DNA of 14,110 nt, from contig NZ_CATWFF010000036.1 of assembly GCF_958350005.1 (NCBI RefSeq), forward strand, positions 1 to 14,110, in the 5' to 3' direction. The DNA comes from an uncultured Megasphaera sp. Its GTDB lineage: Bacteria > Bacillota > Negativicutes > Veillonellales > Megasphaeraceae. Below are positions 1 to 6,870 of the stretch, piece after piece. The notes under the pieces are model-generated. The model saw nothing but the letters and a program-made list of their open reading frames with translations, ran no database searches and was not told where the DNA came from. Within the stretch, counting starts at the first letter, position 1, and each line of letters starts with the position of its first letter. A program made the position numbers and the translations under genes.

Positions 1-419
1 ATCTGTGAAACAACTTTACCGTCGGCTTTTCCTTTTACCAGCGGCATGACGAGTTTCATGGCATCGCCCATTTTCAGACCGCTTTTGCCGGCCAGGGCAT
101 TGGCGGCGAGCTGACGGACTTCATCTGCCGAAAGCTGTTTGGGCATATACTTTTCCAGTACTGCCATTTCAGCCTTTACTTCGTCGATCAAATCGGTTCG
201 GCCAGCTTTTTCGAACTCAGCCAGCGATTCTTTGCGCTGTTTCATTTCCTTTGCGATGACGGCGCCCACACCGGCATCATCCAGTTCACATTTCCCGTCA
301 ATTTCCACATTGCGGATAGATGAACGGACCATGCGGATAACCGATAAGGCAACCTTGCCTTCCTCTTTGGCTTTCATCGCTGTTTTCATGTCCTGAAGCA
401 GTTCTTCTTTAAGAGACAC
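1..419 (-). CDS. yqeY: YqeY/GatB-like domain protein (3' end cut off by the window)
   Basis: The protein resembles the YqeY family, small helical proteins sharing the tail domain of the GatB subunit of tRNA amidotransferase. Their exact job is unknown, though tRNA binding is suspected. The 139 visible residues begin SLKEELLQDMKTAMK after the start and run through KYMPKQLS and a glycine-rich end (LVKGKADGKVVSQ). This is the family's usual pattern; full-length members have about 148 residues, so roughly ten residues and the stop lie beyond base 1. The start is a GTG at 417-419 with an AAGAAGG ribosome site just upstream. It lies 26 bases downstream of rpsU and should share its promoter; the rpsU-yqeY pair is common in Firmicutes. 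I am sure of the family and not of the function. Confidence 0.9.
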   Translation of the reverse strand, partial: MSLKEELLQDMKTAMKAKEEGKVALSVIRMVRSSIRNVEIDGKCELDDAGVGAVIAKEMKQRKESLAEFEKAGRTDLIDEVKAEMAVLEKYMPKQLSADEVRQLAANALAGKSGLKMGDAMKLVMPLVKGKADGKVVSQ

Positions 420-445
420 GGTATCACCCTTCTTACTGTTGACGA

Positions 446-625
446 TTATGCTCTGAACTTCCGTTTACGTGCTGCTTCGGATTTTTTCTTTCTCCGTACG
501 CTCGGTTTTTCATAATGTTCACGTTTGCGAACTTCCGAGAGAACGCCTGCCTTCTGGCAAGAACGTTTAAAGCGGCGGAGTGCGCTGTCCAACGTTTCGT
601 TTTTACCTACTCTGATTTCTGCCAT
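446..625 (-). CDS. rpsU: 30S ribosomal protein S21
   Basis: S21 is a small basic protein of the 30S ribosomal subunit that sits near the anti-Shine-Dalgarno region and helps initiation. The 59-residue product starts MAEIRVGKNETLDSALRRF and ends in a lysine/arginine-rich tail (RRKKKSEAARKRKFRA), which is the typical S21 sequence and length. I chose the ATG at 623-625 because a very strong GGAGGGAGGG ribosome site sits about seven bases before it. An in-frame start 48 bases further upstream would add a non-homologous extension that includes this ribosome site. It is followed by yqeY after 26 bases and preceded by its own consensus promoter. No terminator is visible between hemW and this gene, so read-through from the upstream operon may add to its expression. 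Confidence 0.97.
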   Translation of the reverse strand: MAEIRVGKNETLDSALRRFKRSCQKAGVLSEVRKREHYEKPSVRRKKKSEAARKRKFRA

Positions 626-679
626 TCTATATCCCTCCCTCCAAGATATGATAGGGAGTGCTTTACTGCACACATTAGA

Positions 680-708
680 ATTATATCCAAAATGGTAGTA
701 CTTGTCAA
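680..708 (-). promoter_or_regulatory. Consensus sigma-A promoter of rpsU-yqeY
   Basis: On the minus strand TTGACA (703-708) is followed after exactly 17 bases by TATAAT (680-685). Both hexamers match the consensus perfectly. The predicted start of transcription, near 673, leaves a leader of about 48 bases before the S21 start codon. That leader holds a small GTGC/GCAC hairpin and a strong ribosome site. Strong, apparently constitutive expression fits a ribosomal protein gene. Confidence 0.9.
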
Positions 709-775
709 TCCTGTCTGGCCATTATTTGTATATGTCCCTTGGACTAACGTTCATTTTCACCTTTTCTGCCGGCCC

Positions 776-1894
776 TCAGCGAATGAACCGGGAAAACACG
801 TAATTCCCGTAGGCAAGGCCTGTCGCCGTCAGCCGGTATCCCTGCGGCGACCGTTCCAGCAGATGCTGTGACAGCAATTGCTGCAGAACGGGACCGAATT
901 CATCTTCAAGGGAGCAGGAAAAGCGCCGGCAAAAGTCCTGGCTGTCAATGCCCCGGCGCATTCGCAGGGCCAGAAAGCAGTAATCTTCAACAGCCCGCTT
1001 CCGGTCGATGACGACCTCTTCTCCTGTAACGGACTGCCGGCCGGCACGGCGGATATACTGGGGAATATTGGCCATATTGGCCCGGCGGCACTGGCCGTCA
1101 AAGGAATGGGCCGACACGCCAAAGCCCGCGTAAGGCTCATACTGCCAGTACTTGCAGTTGTGCCGGGATTCCTTCCCTGCTCCGGCATAGGCCGATACTT
1201 CATAATGATGAAATCCCCGTTCTTTCATGGCTGCATGAACGGCCTGCTCCATTGCGTCCGTTTCCTCGTCAGACGGCAGATGCAGCCTCTGCCTGCAGAC
1301 TGCTGCCTGCAGGGGCGTATGCTCTTCTACGATGAGGCGGTATACCGAGGCGTGACAGACCGGCAGCTCTGCTGCTTCTGCCAGGGTGCGCTGCATGATG
1401 GGAACGGTCTGTCCCGGCAGTCCGTACATGAGATCGATGGAAATATTTTCTATTCCCTGCTCCCACACGGTCTGCACAGCCTGCCGGCCTTCTGCTGCCG
1501 TATGGAGGCGGCCCAGCGTACGCAGGACGCCGTCGTCAAAAGACTGGATGCCCAGGCTGACCCGGTTGACACCTATCTGCGCCAGCTCCCGGACCCACGA
1601 AGCAGTCAGGCTGTCCGGATTGGCTTCGACCGTAATTTCCGCATCGGCTGCAAGGGAAAAGGTCTGCTGCAGCTGCGTGAAAATCCGGGCAAACTGCGCT
1701 GCTGAAAGCAAGGACGGCGTACCGCCGCCGAAATACACTGTATCGGCCTGGCTGTCGCCGTCATAGCAGGCAATTTCCCGGCACAGGGCATCTACATAGG
1801 CATCGGCATACTGGCCGGCGCCGCTGTACGACGGAAAATCGCAGTATATACATTTATGAGCGCAGAAAGGAATATGCACGTATACGCCGATCAC
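776..1894 (-). CDS. hemW: Radical SAM heme chaperone HemW (HemN-like)
   Basis: HemW belongs to the coproporphyrinogen III oxidase-like radical SAM family. It binds heme and is thought to deliver it to proteins; it is often misannotated as HemN. The 372-residue product has the radical SAM cluster motif CAHKCIYC (about residues 11-18), preceded by HIPF as in this family. It also has GGGTPS at about 57-61, which contacts S-adenosylmethionine. The HNCKYW motif at about 245-250 is the HemW signature linked to heme binding. The start is a GTG at 1892-1894 that overlaps the lepA stop by four bases, so translation is probably coupled. A longer reading frame to 2029 lies inside lepA and adds only non-homologous residues. 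The lepA-hemW order is common in Firmicutes, but the usual hrcA-grpE-dnaK genes do not follow here. Confidence 0.93.
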   Translation of the reverse strand: MIGVYVHIPFCAHKCIYCDFPSYSGAGQYADAYVDALCREIACYDGDSQADTVYFGGGTPSLLSAAQFARIFTQLQQTFSLAADAEITVEANPDSLTASWVRELAQIGVNRVSLGIQSFDDGVLRTLGRLHTAAEGRQAVQTVWEQGIENISIDLMYGLPGQTVPIMQRTLAEAAELPVCHASVYRLIVEEHTPLQAAVCRQRLHLPSDEETDAMEQAVHAAMKERGFHHYEVSAYAGAGKESRHNCKYWQYEPYAGFGVSAHSFDGQCRRANMANIPQYIRRAGRQSVTGEEVVIDRKRAVEDYCFLALRMRRGIDSQDFCRRFSCSLEDEFGPVLQQLLSQHLLERSPQGYRLTATGLAYGNYVFSRFIR

Positions 1895-3693
1895 GTGTCG
1901 TCTACCTGGAGGACTGCCATGAAGGCTTCCTGCGGAATTTCTACAGTACCGAACTGCTTCATCCGCTTCTTCCCTTCTTTTTGCTTTTCCAGGAGCTTGC
2001 GCTTCCGGGAAATATCGCCGCCGTAGCACTTGGCCAGTACGTCCTTGCGCAGGGCGGCCACGTTTTCCCGGGCAATGATTTTATTGCCAATGGCTGCCTG
2101 AATAGGAATCTGGAACAGCTGCCGCGGAATGATGCTGCGCAGCTTTTCGACGAGTGCTCTGCCCCGGCGGGCGGCAAAATCGCGATGAACGATGATGCTC
2201 AGGGCATCGACGACTTCGCCGTTAATGAGGATGTCCATCTTCACCATGGGAGACGTCTGGTAGCCGTTGAGTTCATAATCGAGAGAGGCATAGCCCCGCG
2301 TAGCCGACTTGAGGACGTCAAAATAGTCATACAGAATTTCGCACAGCGGCAGATTATAAATCAGAGATACCCGCGTTTCGTCCAGGTAGTCCATGGTTTC
2401 ATACTGACCGCGGCGGTTCTGGGAAATTTCCATGACCGTGCCGACCATTTCCTTGGGAATAATAATCGTCGTCTTGACGAAAGGCTCTTCAATATGATCG
2501 ACCTTCGTCATATCCGGCATGAGAGCCGGGTTGTCAACGGCGACCATAGTGCCGTCTGTGCAGTATACGTGGTAAATAACGGACGGTGCCGTCGTAATGA
2601 GAGTCAGGTTGTATTCCCGTTCCAGCCGTTCCCGCACAACATCCATGTGGAGCAGTCCCAGGAAGCCGCAGCGAAAGCCGAAGCCCAGAGCTGACGACGT
2701 TTCCGGCTCAAACAGCAGGGCCGCATCGTTCAGGTGCAGCTTTTCCAGGGCATCCCGCAGATTGTCGTATTCATTCGTTTCTACAGGATAGAGGCCGCAG
2801 TATACCATAGGCACAGCTTTGCGATACCCCGGGAGAGCTTCCGCTGCGGGACGGTCGGCCAGGGTAACCGTATCGCCGACGCGGCAGTCGCGGACGTTCT
2901 TCATGCTGGCCGCCAGATAGCCGACAGTACCGCATTCCAGGGACGGAATGGGATGCATCTGCGGCAGAAATACGCCTGTTTCAATGACTTCAAACTCTTT
3001 TCCCGAAGCCATCATGCGAATGCGGTCGCCTGGCTTAACCGATCCTTCCATGACGCGAATATTGGCTATAGCCCCTTTATAGGCATCAAAATGGGAGTCA
3101 AAAATCAGGGCCCGCAAGGGATCGGCCGATTTGTCTTCTGGCGCCGGAATCTTCTTGACAATGGCTTCCAGTACTTCATCAATGCCCTGACCGGTCTTGG
3201 CGCTGACCAGAATGGCTTCTGACGCATCGAGACCGATAACATCTTCAATTTCCTTGCGCACCCGTTCCGGGTCGGCACTGGGCAGGTCAATTTTATTAAT
3301 AATGGGGATAATTTCCAGATCGTGTTCCAGGGCCAGATAGACATTGGCCAGAGTCTGGGCTTCTACGCCCTGCGTGGCGTCAACGATGAGCAGTGCCCCT
3401 TCACAGGCTGCCAGACTGCGGGACACTTCGTAGTTGAAATCGACATGCCCCGGCGTATCAATGAGATTCAGGATATACTGATGTCCGTCTTTGGCATCGT
3501 ATACGAGGCGGGCCGACTGGGCTTTAATCGTAATCCCCCGTTCCCGTTCCAGATCCATCGTATCCAGCAGCTGCGCTTCCATTTCCCGTTCCGGCACGGT
3601 GCCGGTCTGTTCCAGCAGCCGGTCTGCCAGGGTCGATTTGCCGTGGTCAATATGGGCAATAATAGAAAAATTACGTATATATTCTGTCGCCAT
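1891..3693 (-). CDS. lepA: Elongation factor 4 (LepA GTPase)
   Basis: LepA/EF4 is a ribosome-associated translational GTPase, proposed to back-translocate or rescue stalled ribosomes or to help 30S assembly. All G motifs are present: P-loop AHIDHGKST (13-21), the switch I region ERGITIK (about 51-57), DTPGH (79-83) and NKID (133-136). The C-terminal part ends in the LepA-specific basic region (KCYGGDISRKRKLLEKQK). The 600-residue length is normal for the family. The start ATG at 3691-3693 has an AAAGGAG ribosome site seven bases upstream. The gene lies 24 bases after mnmA and its stop overlaps the hemW start, so it belongs to the desulfurase-mnmA-lepA-hemW transcription unit. Confidence 0.98.
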   Translation of the reverse strand: MATEYIRNFSIIAHIDHGKSTLADRLLEQTGTVPEREMEAQLLDTMDLERERGITIKAQSARLVYDAKDGHQYILNLIDTPGHVDFNYEVSRSLAACEGALLIVDATQGVEAQTLANVYLALEHDLEIIPIINKIDLPSADPERVRKEIEDVIGLDASEAILVSAKTGQGIDEVLEAIVKKIPAPEDKSADPLRALIFDSHFDAYKGAIANIRVMEGSVKPGDRIRMMASGKEFEVIETGVFLPQMHPIPSLECGTVGYLAASMKNVRDCRVGDTVTLADRPAAEALPGYRKAVPMVYCGLYPVETNEYDNLRDALEKLHLNDAALLFEPETSSALGFGFRCGFLGLLHMDVVRERLEREYNLTLITTAPSVIYHVYCTDGTMVAVDNPALMPDMTKVDHIEEPFVKTTIIIPKEMVGTVMEISQNRRGQYETMDYLDETRVSLIYNLPLCEILYDYFDVLKSATRGYASLDYELNGYQTSPMVKMDILINGEVVDALSIIVHRDFAARRGRALVEKLRSIIPRQLFQIPIQAAIGNKIIARENVAALRKDVLAKCYGGDISRKRKLLEKQKEGKKRMKQFGTVEIPQEAFMAVLQVDDT

Positions 3694-3717
3694 TATAGGT
3701 CTCCTTTACATCATATA

Positions 3718-4806
3718 TTACTGGCGTATGACGCCGCCTCCCAATACGCGCTCACCCGTTTCGGCATCGTACAGGACCAGGGCCTGTCCCGCCGTCACGG
3801 CCCGCTGGGGCTGATCGAATTCAGCCCGTATGGTATTGCCGTCGACATGGACCGTACAGGCCGCTTCCCGGGCAGCGTAGCGGATTTTTCCCATGGCCCG
3901 GAACACTGTATCTGTCAGCGGCTCTACCCACGTGGCCTCATCGGCGCAGACGACGGAAGAAAAGAGGTCCTGTTCAGCGCCGACGACGATGCGGTTATGG
4001 GCGACGTCGATGGCCGTCACATAATAGGGGCCGCCAGGACCGCCCAGATTCAGGCCGCGCCGCTGGCCAATGGTATAGGCGGCAATGCCGTGATGCCGGC
4101 CTACGACATGACCGCTGGCATCGACAAAGTCTCCTTCTTTGAAGATGTCACGCCGTTCCTTTTTTAAGAATTTTTTATAGTCATTGTCGGGAATAAAGCA
4201 AATATCCTGACTTTCGGGCTTGTTGAATACAGGAAGTCCCCACTGTTTGGCCAGTTCCCGGGTATGGCTTTTTTCCAGATCGGCCATGGGAAACAGCAAA
4301 TGGGCCAGCATGTCCTGAGTCAGCTGATAGAGCACGTAGGACTGGTCTTTTCGCCGATCCCGGCCGCGCAGCAGCGTATACAGGCCCCGGTCTTCATCGC
4401 GGCCAATGCGGGCATAGTGGCCGGTCGCCAGAAAGGATGCACCAAACTGCCGGGCTTTTTGCCACAGCAGGCCGAATTTGATAAAGCCATTGCAGGCAAT
4501 ACAGGGATTGGGCGTCTGTCCTTTGGCGTAGGAGTCAATAAAGTACTCGATCACGTCGCGCCGGAAGACATCGCGAAAATCCAGGGTATAATGAGGAATT
4601 CCCAGTACCGAAGCCACCGCCTTGGCATCGTCAACCGAAGACAGGGAGCAGCAGGCATGAATATTGTCCACAGGCGCACAGCCTGGCTCTTCTTCCCACA
4701 GGCGCAGGGTAATGCCAATAACGTCGTACCCCTGTTCTTTCAGCAGTCCCGCCGTAACGGAACTGTCTACGCCGCCGCTCATGGCAACAGCTACACACTT
4801 ATTCAT
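3718..4806 (-). CDS. mnmA: tRNA-specific 2-thiouridylase MnmA
   Basis: MnmA puts sulfur on U34 of tRNA-Lys, tRNA-Glu and tRNA-Gln, using ATP to activate the uridine and a persulfide passed from a cysteine desulfurase. The 362-residue product has the PP-loop ATP motif SGGVDSS (10-16). Catalytic Cys102 lies in PNPCIACN, where Cys105 completes a CxxC, and the second catalytic Cys203 lies in ESQDICFI. The length is typical. The start ATG overlaps the end of the cysteine desulfurase gene by eight bases and has AAGGAGGAAGG in front of it. The direct overlap with the desulfurase points to the sulfur donor, as with yrvO-mnmA in Bacillus. No separate tus relay genes are seen here. Confidence 0.97.
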   Translation of the reverse strand: MNKCVAVAMSGGVDSSVTAGLLKEQGYDVIGITLRLWEEEPGCAPVDNIHACCSLSSVDDAKAVASVLGIPHYTLDFRDVFRRDVIEYFIDSYAKGQTPNPCIACNGFIKFGLLWQKARQFGASFLATGHYARIGRDEDRGLYTLLRGRDRRKDQSYVLYQLTQDMLAHLLFPMADLEKSHTRELAKQWGLPVFNKPESQDICFIPDNDYKKFLKKERRDIFKEGDFVDASGHVVGRHHGIAAYTIGQRRGLNLGGPGGPYYVTAIDVAHNRIVVGAEQDLFSSVVCADEATWVEPLTDTVFRAMGKIRYAAREAACTVHVDGNTIRAEFDQPQRAVTAGQALVLYDAETGERVLGGGVIRQ

Positions 4807-5953
4807 GGCCTTCCTCCTTTATGCAGTCAGCAGCCGCCAGTATGGAACGAACTGCCTGATCCATATCTGCTTCTGTCGTTTCCTTGCCTACAGACAGGCG
4901 CAGACTGCCGCGCAGCCACGTATCCTCCGTTCCCATAGCCTGCAGCACATGGGACGGCGTAATGGCGCCGGACTCGCAGGCCGCCCCGGCCGATACGGCA
5001 ACGCCCTGCCGGTCCAGGGCAATGAGCAGGACCGCACTGTCTGCTCCGGCAATGCTGATATTCAAAATATTGGGCAAACTGTGTTCCAGCGATCCATTGA
5101 GATGAATCTGCCCGCTTCGGCAGACCAGCTGTTCATACAGCCGCTGTTTTAGCCGGGCAGCCTGGTCATACCGGCCCTGCCGTTCGGCAGTGAGCAGTTC
5201 CGCAGCACAGCCAAGGCCGACAATAGCCGCCACGTTTTCCGTGCCAGCCCGCAGGCGGTGTTCCTGAGGACCGCCGTATGACTCTGATGCTACCTGCAGT
5301 CCATGGCGGATATACAGCGCCCCTGCCCCTTTGGGCCCGTAAATTTTATGGCCGCACACGGTCAGCAAATCAATGCCCTCTTCTTCTGGATGAATGGGAA
5401 GATAGCCGTACGCCTGCACGGCATCGACGTGAAAGGCGGCCTGCGTCGGCTTTAAAACAGCGCCAATCTCCTCAATGGGCTGTATCGTTCCCGTTTCGTT
5501 ATTGCCATACATGACCGACACGAGGACCGTATCGTCCCGCAGAGCCCGGCGCAGGTCGTCAACGGCTACTCTCCCGGTCTCATCGACAGGAAGAACAGTC
5601 AGGTCATATCCCCGCCGGGTCATGGCTTCCAGCGTGCGCAGGACAGCGTGGTGCTCGACAGCTGTCGTAATCAGATGGCCGCCATGAGGTGCATGGGCCC
5701 GCAAATATCCCAATACGGCCAGGTTGTCCCCTTCTGTGCCGCCGCTGGTAAATACGATATCCTGCGGCGATACGTGCAGGCTCGCTGCTACCTGCTGCCG
5801 CGCTTTCTGCACCGCTGCCCGGGCCTGCTGGCCAAAGTAATGCAAACTGGATGGATTGCCGTACTGTGTCGTCAGAAAGGGCATCATCGCCGCCAGTACG
5901 CGCTGATCCAGCGGCGTTGCTGCCGCATAATCCAAATATATCCGTTCCACCAT
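4799..5953 (-). CDS. Cysteine desulfurase (NifS/IscS family)
   Basis: A PLP enzyme that takes sulfur from L-cysteine, leaving alanine and an enzyme-bound persulfide for tRNA thiolation or Fe-S cluster assembly. In the 384 residues I see the N-terminal IYLDYAAATP, SGGTEGDN (70-77), EHHAV with the His at about 101, the PLP aspartate in HVDAVQ (Asp177), the Schiff-base lysine in GHKIYGPKG (Lys203) and the catalytic cysteine in SAGAACESG (Cys326). The ATG at 5951-5953 has an AAGGAG ribosome site. It is the first gene of a probable four-gene operon and overlaps mnmA, so its main role is probably to feed MnmA, like YrvO of Bacillus. No IscU or IscR gene is nearby, so I leave the symbol blank. Confidence 0.93.
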   Translation of the reverse strand: MVERIYLDYAAATPLDQRVLAAMMPFLTTQYGNPSSLHYFGQQARAAVQKARQQVAASLHVSPQDIVFTSGGTEGDNLAVLGYLRAHAPHGGHLITTAVEHHAVLRTLEAMTRRGYDLTVLPVDETGRVAVDDLRRALRDDTVLVSVMYGNNETGTIQPIEEIGAVLKPTQAAFHVDAVQAYGYLPIHPEEEGIDLLTVCGHKIYGPKGAGALYIRHGLQVASESYGGPQEHRLRAGTENVAAIVGLGCAAELLTAERQGRYDQAARLKQRLYEQLVCRSGQIHLNGSLEHSLPNILNISIAGADSAVLLIALDRQGVAVSAGAACESGAITPSHVLQAMGTEDTWLRGSLRLSVGKETTEADMDQAVRSILAAADCIKEEGHE

Positions 5954-5984
5954 AGATTCTCCTTACTATTAAAACCTAGTATGT

Positions 5985-6014
5985 ATCATACCATAACCGC
6001 CGCCTGAAATACAA
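5985..6014 (-). promoter_or_regulatory. Likely promoter of the desulfurase-mnmA-lepA-hemW operon
   Basis: On the minus strand TTGTAT (6009-6014) is followed after 18 bases by TATGAT (5985-5990), about 32 bases upstream of the desulfurase start codon. The -10 box matches the consensus at five of six positions and the -35 box at four of six. The 9-bp target duplication of a MITE-like element begins nine bases upstream of the -35 box, so that insertion replaced whatever lay further upstream. Confidence 0.55.
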
Positions 6015-6022
6015 TCTCTGCA

Positions 6023-6031
6023 GCGTCAGGA
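6023..6031. repeat. Target site duplication, left copy
   Basis: GCGTCAGGA directly adjoins the left end of the 173-bp element. The identical nine bases adjoin its right end at 6205-6213. Confidence 0.85.
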
Positions 6032-6055
6032 GATAGTGTCAAGTTGTTGTGGGAA
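6032..6055. repeat. Left terminal inverted repeat of the MITE-like element
   Basis: Twenty-four bases agree at 19 positions with the reverse complement of 6181-6204. Read outward on the minus strand it contains a perfect TTGACA (6037-6042), which could act as an outward -35 box. Confidence 0.8.
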
Positions 6056-6096
6056 TTTTAGTTGACTAGAATGTCAGTACATTTTCATTCATCTGG

Positions 6097-6123
6097 CATC
6101 AACTACTTCGTGAGTAGATGATG
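6097..6123. repeat. Hairpin inside the MITE-like element
   Basis: Arms CATCAACTACT (6097-6107) and AGTAGATGATG (6113-6123) pair at 10 of 11 positions around the loop TCGTG. Internal secondary structure is common in bacterial MITEs. Confidence 0.75.
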
Positions 6124-6140
6124 TCTCTTTCTATCCGAGC

Positions 6141-6163
6141 GTCAAGATCGAACACATCTTGAC
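6141..6163. repeat. Second hairpin inside the MITE-like element
   Basis: Perfect eight-base arms GTCAAGAT (6141-6148) and ATCTTGAC (6156-6163) enclose a seven-base loop. There is no T-run after it on either strand, so it is not a standard terminator. Confidence 0.75.
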
Positions 6164-6180
6164 TTTAGTATGATAAATTT

Positions 6181-6204
6181 TTTCCACAAAAATTTTACAC
6201 TGTC
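6181..6204. repeat. Right terminal inverted repeat of the MITE-like element
   Basis: It pairs with the left repeat at 19 of 24 positions and ends directly against the right copy of the nine-base target duplication. Confidence 0.8.
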
Positions 6205-6213
6205 GCGTCAGGA
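6205..6213. repeat. Target site duplication, right copy
   Basis: A second exact copy of GCGTCAGGA, touching the right end of the element. Removing the element and one copy would restore an uninterrupted spacer between queF and the desulfurase promoter. Confidence 0.85.
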
Positions 6214-6252
6214 ACCGGGAAAACAGGCTGACTGTCTGCATTTTGCACCGGC

Positions 6253-6320
6253 AAAAAGAAAAAGAAGCCCTCCCTGCATCCATGGACTGCTGCAGCCAAT
6301 GGAAAGCAGCGAAAGCTTCT
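6253..6320 (-). terminator. Possible intrinsic terminator of queT-queF
   Basis: On the minus strand a long imperfect stem can form from AGAAGC/GCTTCT, CTGC/GCAG and TCCAT/ATGGA, separated by small internal loops. It runs straight into a T-rich tract (T5-C-T5, 6253-6263). It lies about 55 bases past the queF stop. The internal loops and the 15-base apical loop make it weaker than the other terminators in this window. Confidence 0.4.
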
Positions 6321-6330
6321 CTATACGATG

Positions 6331-6369
6331 GGACAGGCCGACCTCGTTTGCCTAACAGGCCGGCAGTCC
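6331..6369 (-). other. Stable stem-loop just after queF, without a T-run
   Basis: Six bases past the queF stop, GGAC and GCCGGCCT pair with AGGTCGGC and GTCC around a 12-base loop, with a small internal loop and one G-T pair. No T-tract follows on the minus strand, so it is not an intrinsic terminator. It may protect the 3' end of the queF mRNA. Nothing else is recognisable in 6214-6375 apart from this and the terminator candidate. Confidence 0.5.
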
Positions 6370-6375
6370 AAAAAC

Positions 6376-6870
6376 CTAACGGTTATCGACCCGTTCGGGA
6401 TACATGTCGTGCTGGGACAGGCGCTGCCAGGCAACCTGTTCCCACGGCGTCCCTTTGCGGCCGTAATTGCAGTACGGATCGATGCTGATGCCGCCGCGGG
6501 GCAGGAATTTCCCCCACACTTCGATGTACTTGGGGTCCATGAGGGCTACGAGATCATCCATGATGATGTTGACGCAGTCTTCGTGGAAATCGCCGTGATT
6601 GCGAAAGCTGAATAAATACAGCTTCAGGGATTTGCTTTCTACCATCCGTTCTCCCGGCACGTAGGAAATATAAATCGTCGCGTAATCGGGCTGTCCCGTC
6701 ATGGGGCACAGACTGGTAAATTCAGGGCAGTTAAATTTGACGACATAGTCCCGGTCAGGATGTTTGTTGACAAACGTTTCCAGCAGGGACGGATCGTAAT
6801 CAAAGGCATATTTCGTGTGCTGATTGCCCAGGAGCGTAACGCCCTGGAGCTCTGTATCAGTTCGGCTCAT
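6376..6870 (-). CDS. queF: NADPH-dependent 7-cyano-7-deazaguanine reductase QueF
   Basis: QueF reduces the nitrile preQ0 to the amine preQ1, the last free-base step before insertion into tRNA on the way to queuosine. The 164-residue protein is the short, single-domain (type I) form. It carries the catalytic Cys55 and Asp62 in SLCPMTGQPD (53-62), the QueF signature ESKSLKLYLFSFR (78-90) and the substrate-binding HGDFHED (92-98) with His96 and Glu97. These positions coincide with those of the Bacillus enzyme. Its ATG overlaps the queT stop by four bases (ATGA), so translation is probably coupled. The pair sits under a preQ1-type riboswitch. Confidence 0.97.
   Translation of the reverse strand: MSRTDTELQGVTLLGNQHTKYAFDYDPSLLETFVNKHPDRDYVVKFNCPEFTSLCPMTGQPDYATIYISYVPGERMVESKSLKLYLFSFRNHGDFHEDCVNIIMDDLVALMDPKYIEVWGKFLPRGGISIDPYCNYGRKGTPWEQVAWQRLSQHDMYPERVDNR

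Larger units (their letters stand above)
6032..6204. mobile_element. MITE-like non-coding insertion element, 173 bp
   Basis: The segment is bounded by imperfect terminal inverted repeats. The left end begins GATAGTGTCAAGTTGTTG and the right end, read inward on the minus strand, begins GACAGTGTAAAATTTTTG; 19 of the first 24 positions agree. Both ends are flanked by the perfect nine-base duplication GCGTCAGGA, the footprint of transposition. There is no credible gene inside. The interior is AT-rich compared with its surroundings and holds two hairpins, at 6097-6123 and 6141-6163. A duplication of 8-9 bases and ends of the GACAGTGTAAAA type suggest movement by an IS256-family transposase from elsewhere in the genome; that family assignment is an inference. 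It could also be an internally deleted relic of a full insertion sequence. Confidence 0.85.

Noticed and set aside
1895..2029. Extended N-terminus of hemW reaching into lepA
   Set aside because: The added 45 residues lie inside lepA coding sequence and resemble no HemW; the GTG overlapping the lepA stop gives the normal family start.
3322..4167. A 281-residue plus-strand frame across the lepA/mnmA junction
   Set aside because: It is antisense to two certain genes, has no ribosome site and no recognisable motif.
6032..6204. Reading the MITE-like segment as a riboswitch or small RNA gene
   Set aside because: The terminal repeats and the perfect target duplication explain its borders better. 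Transcription of the segment cannot be excluded.
6170..6488. Short plus-strand reading frames across the MITE-like element and the end of queF
   Set aside because: No ribosome site, no similarity to known proteins, and overlap with queF on the other strand.
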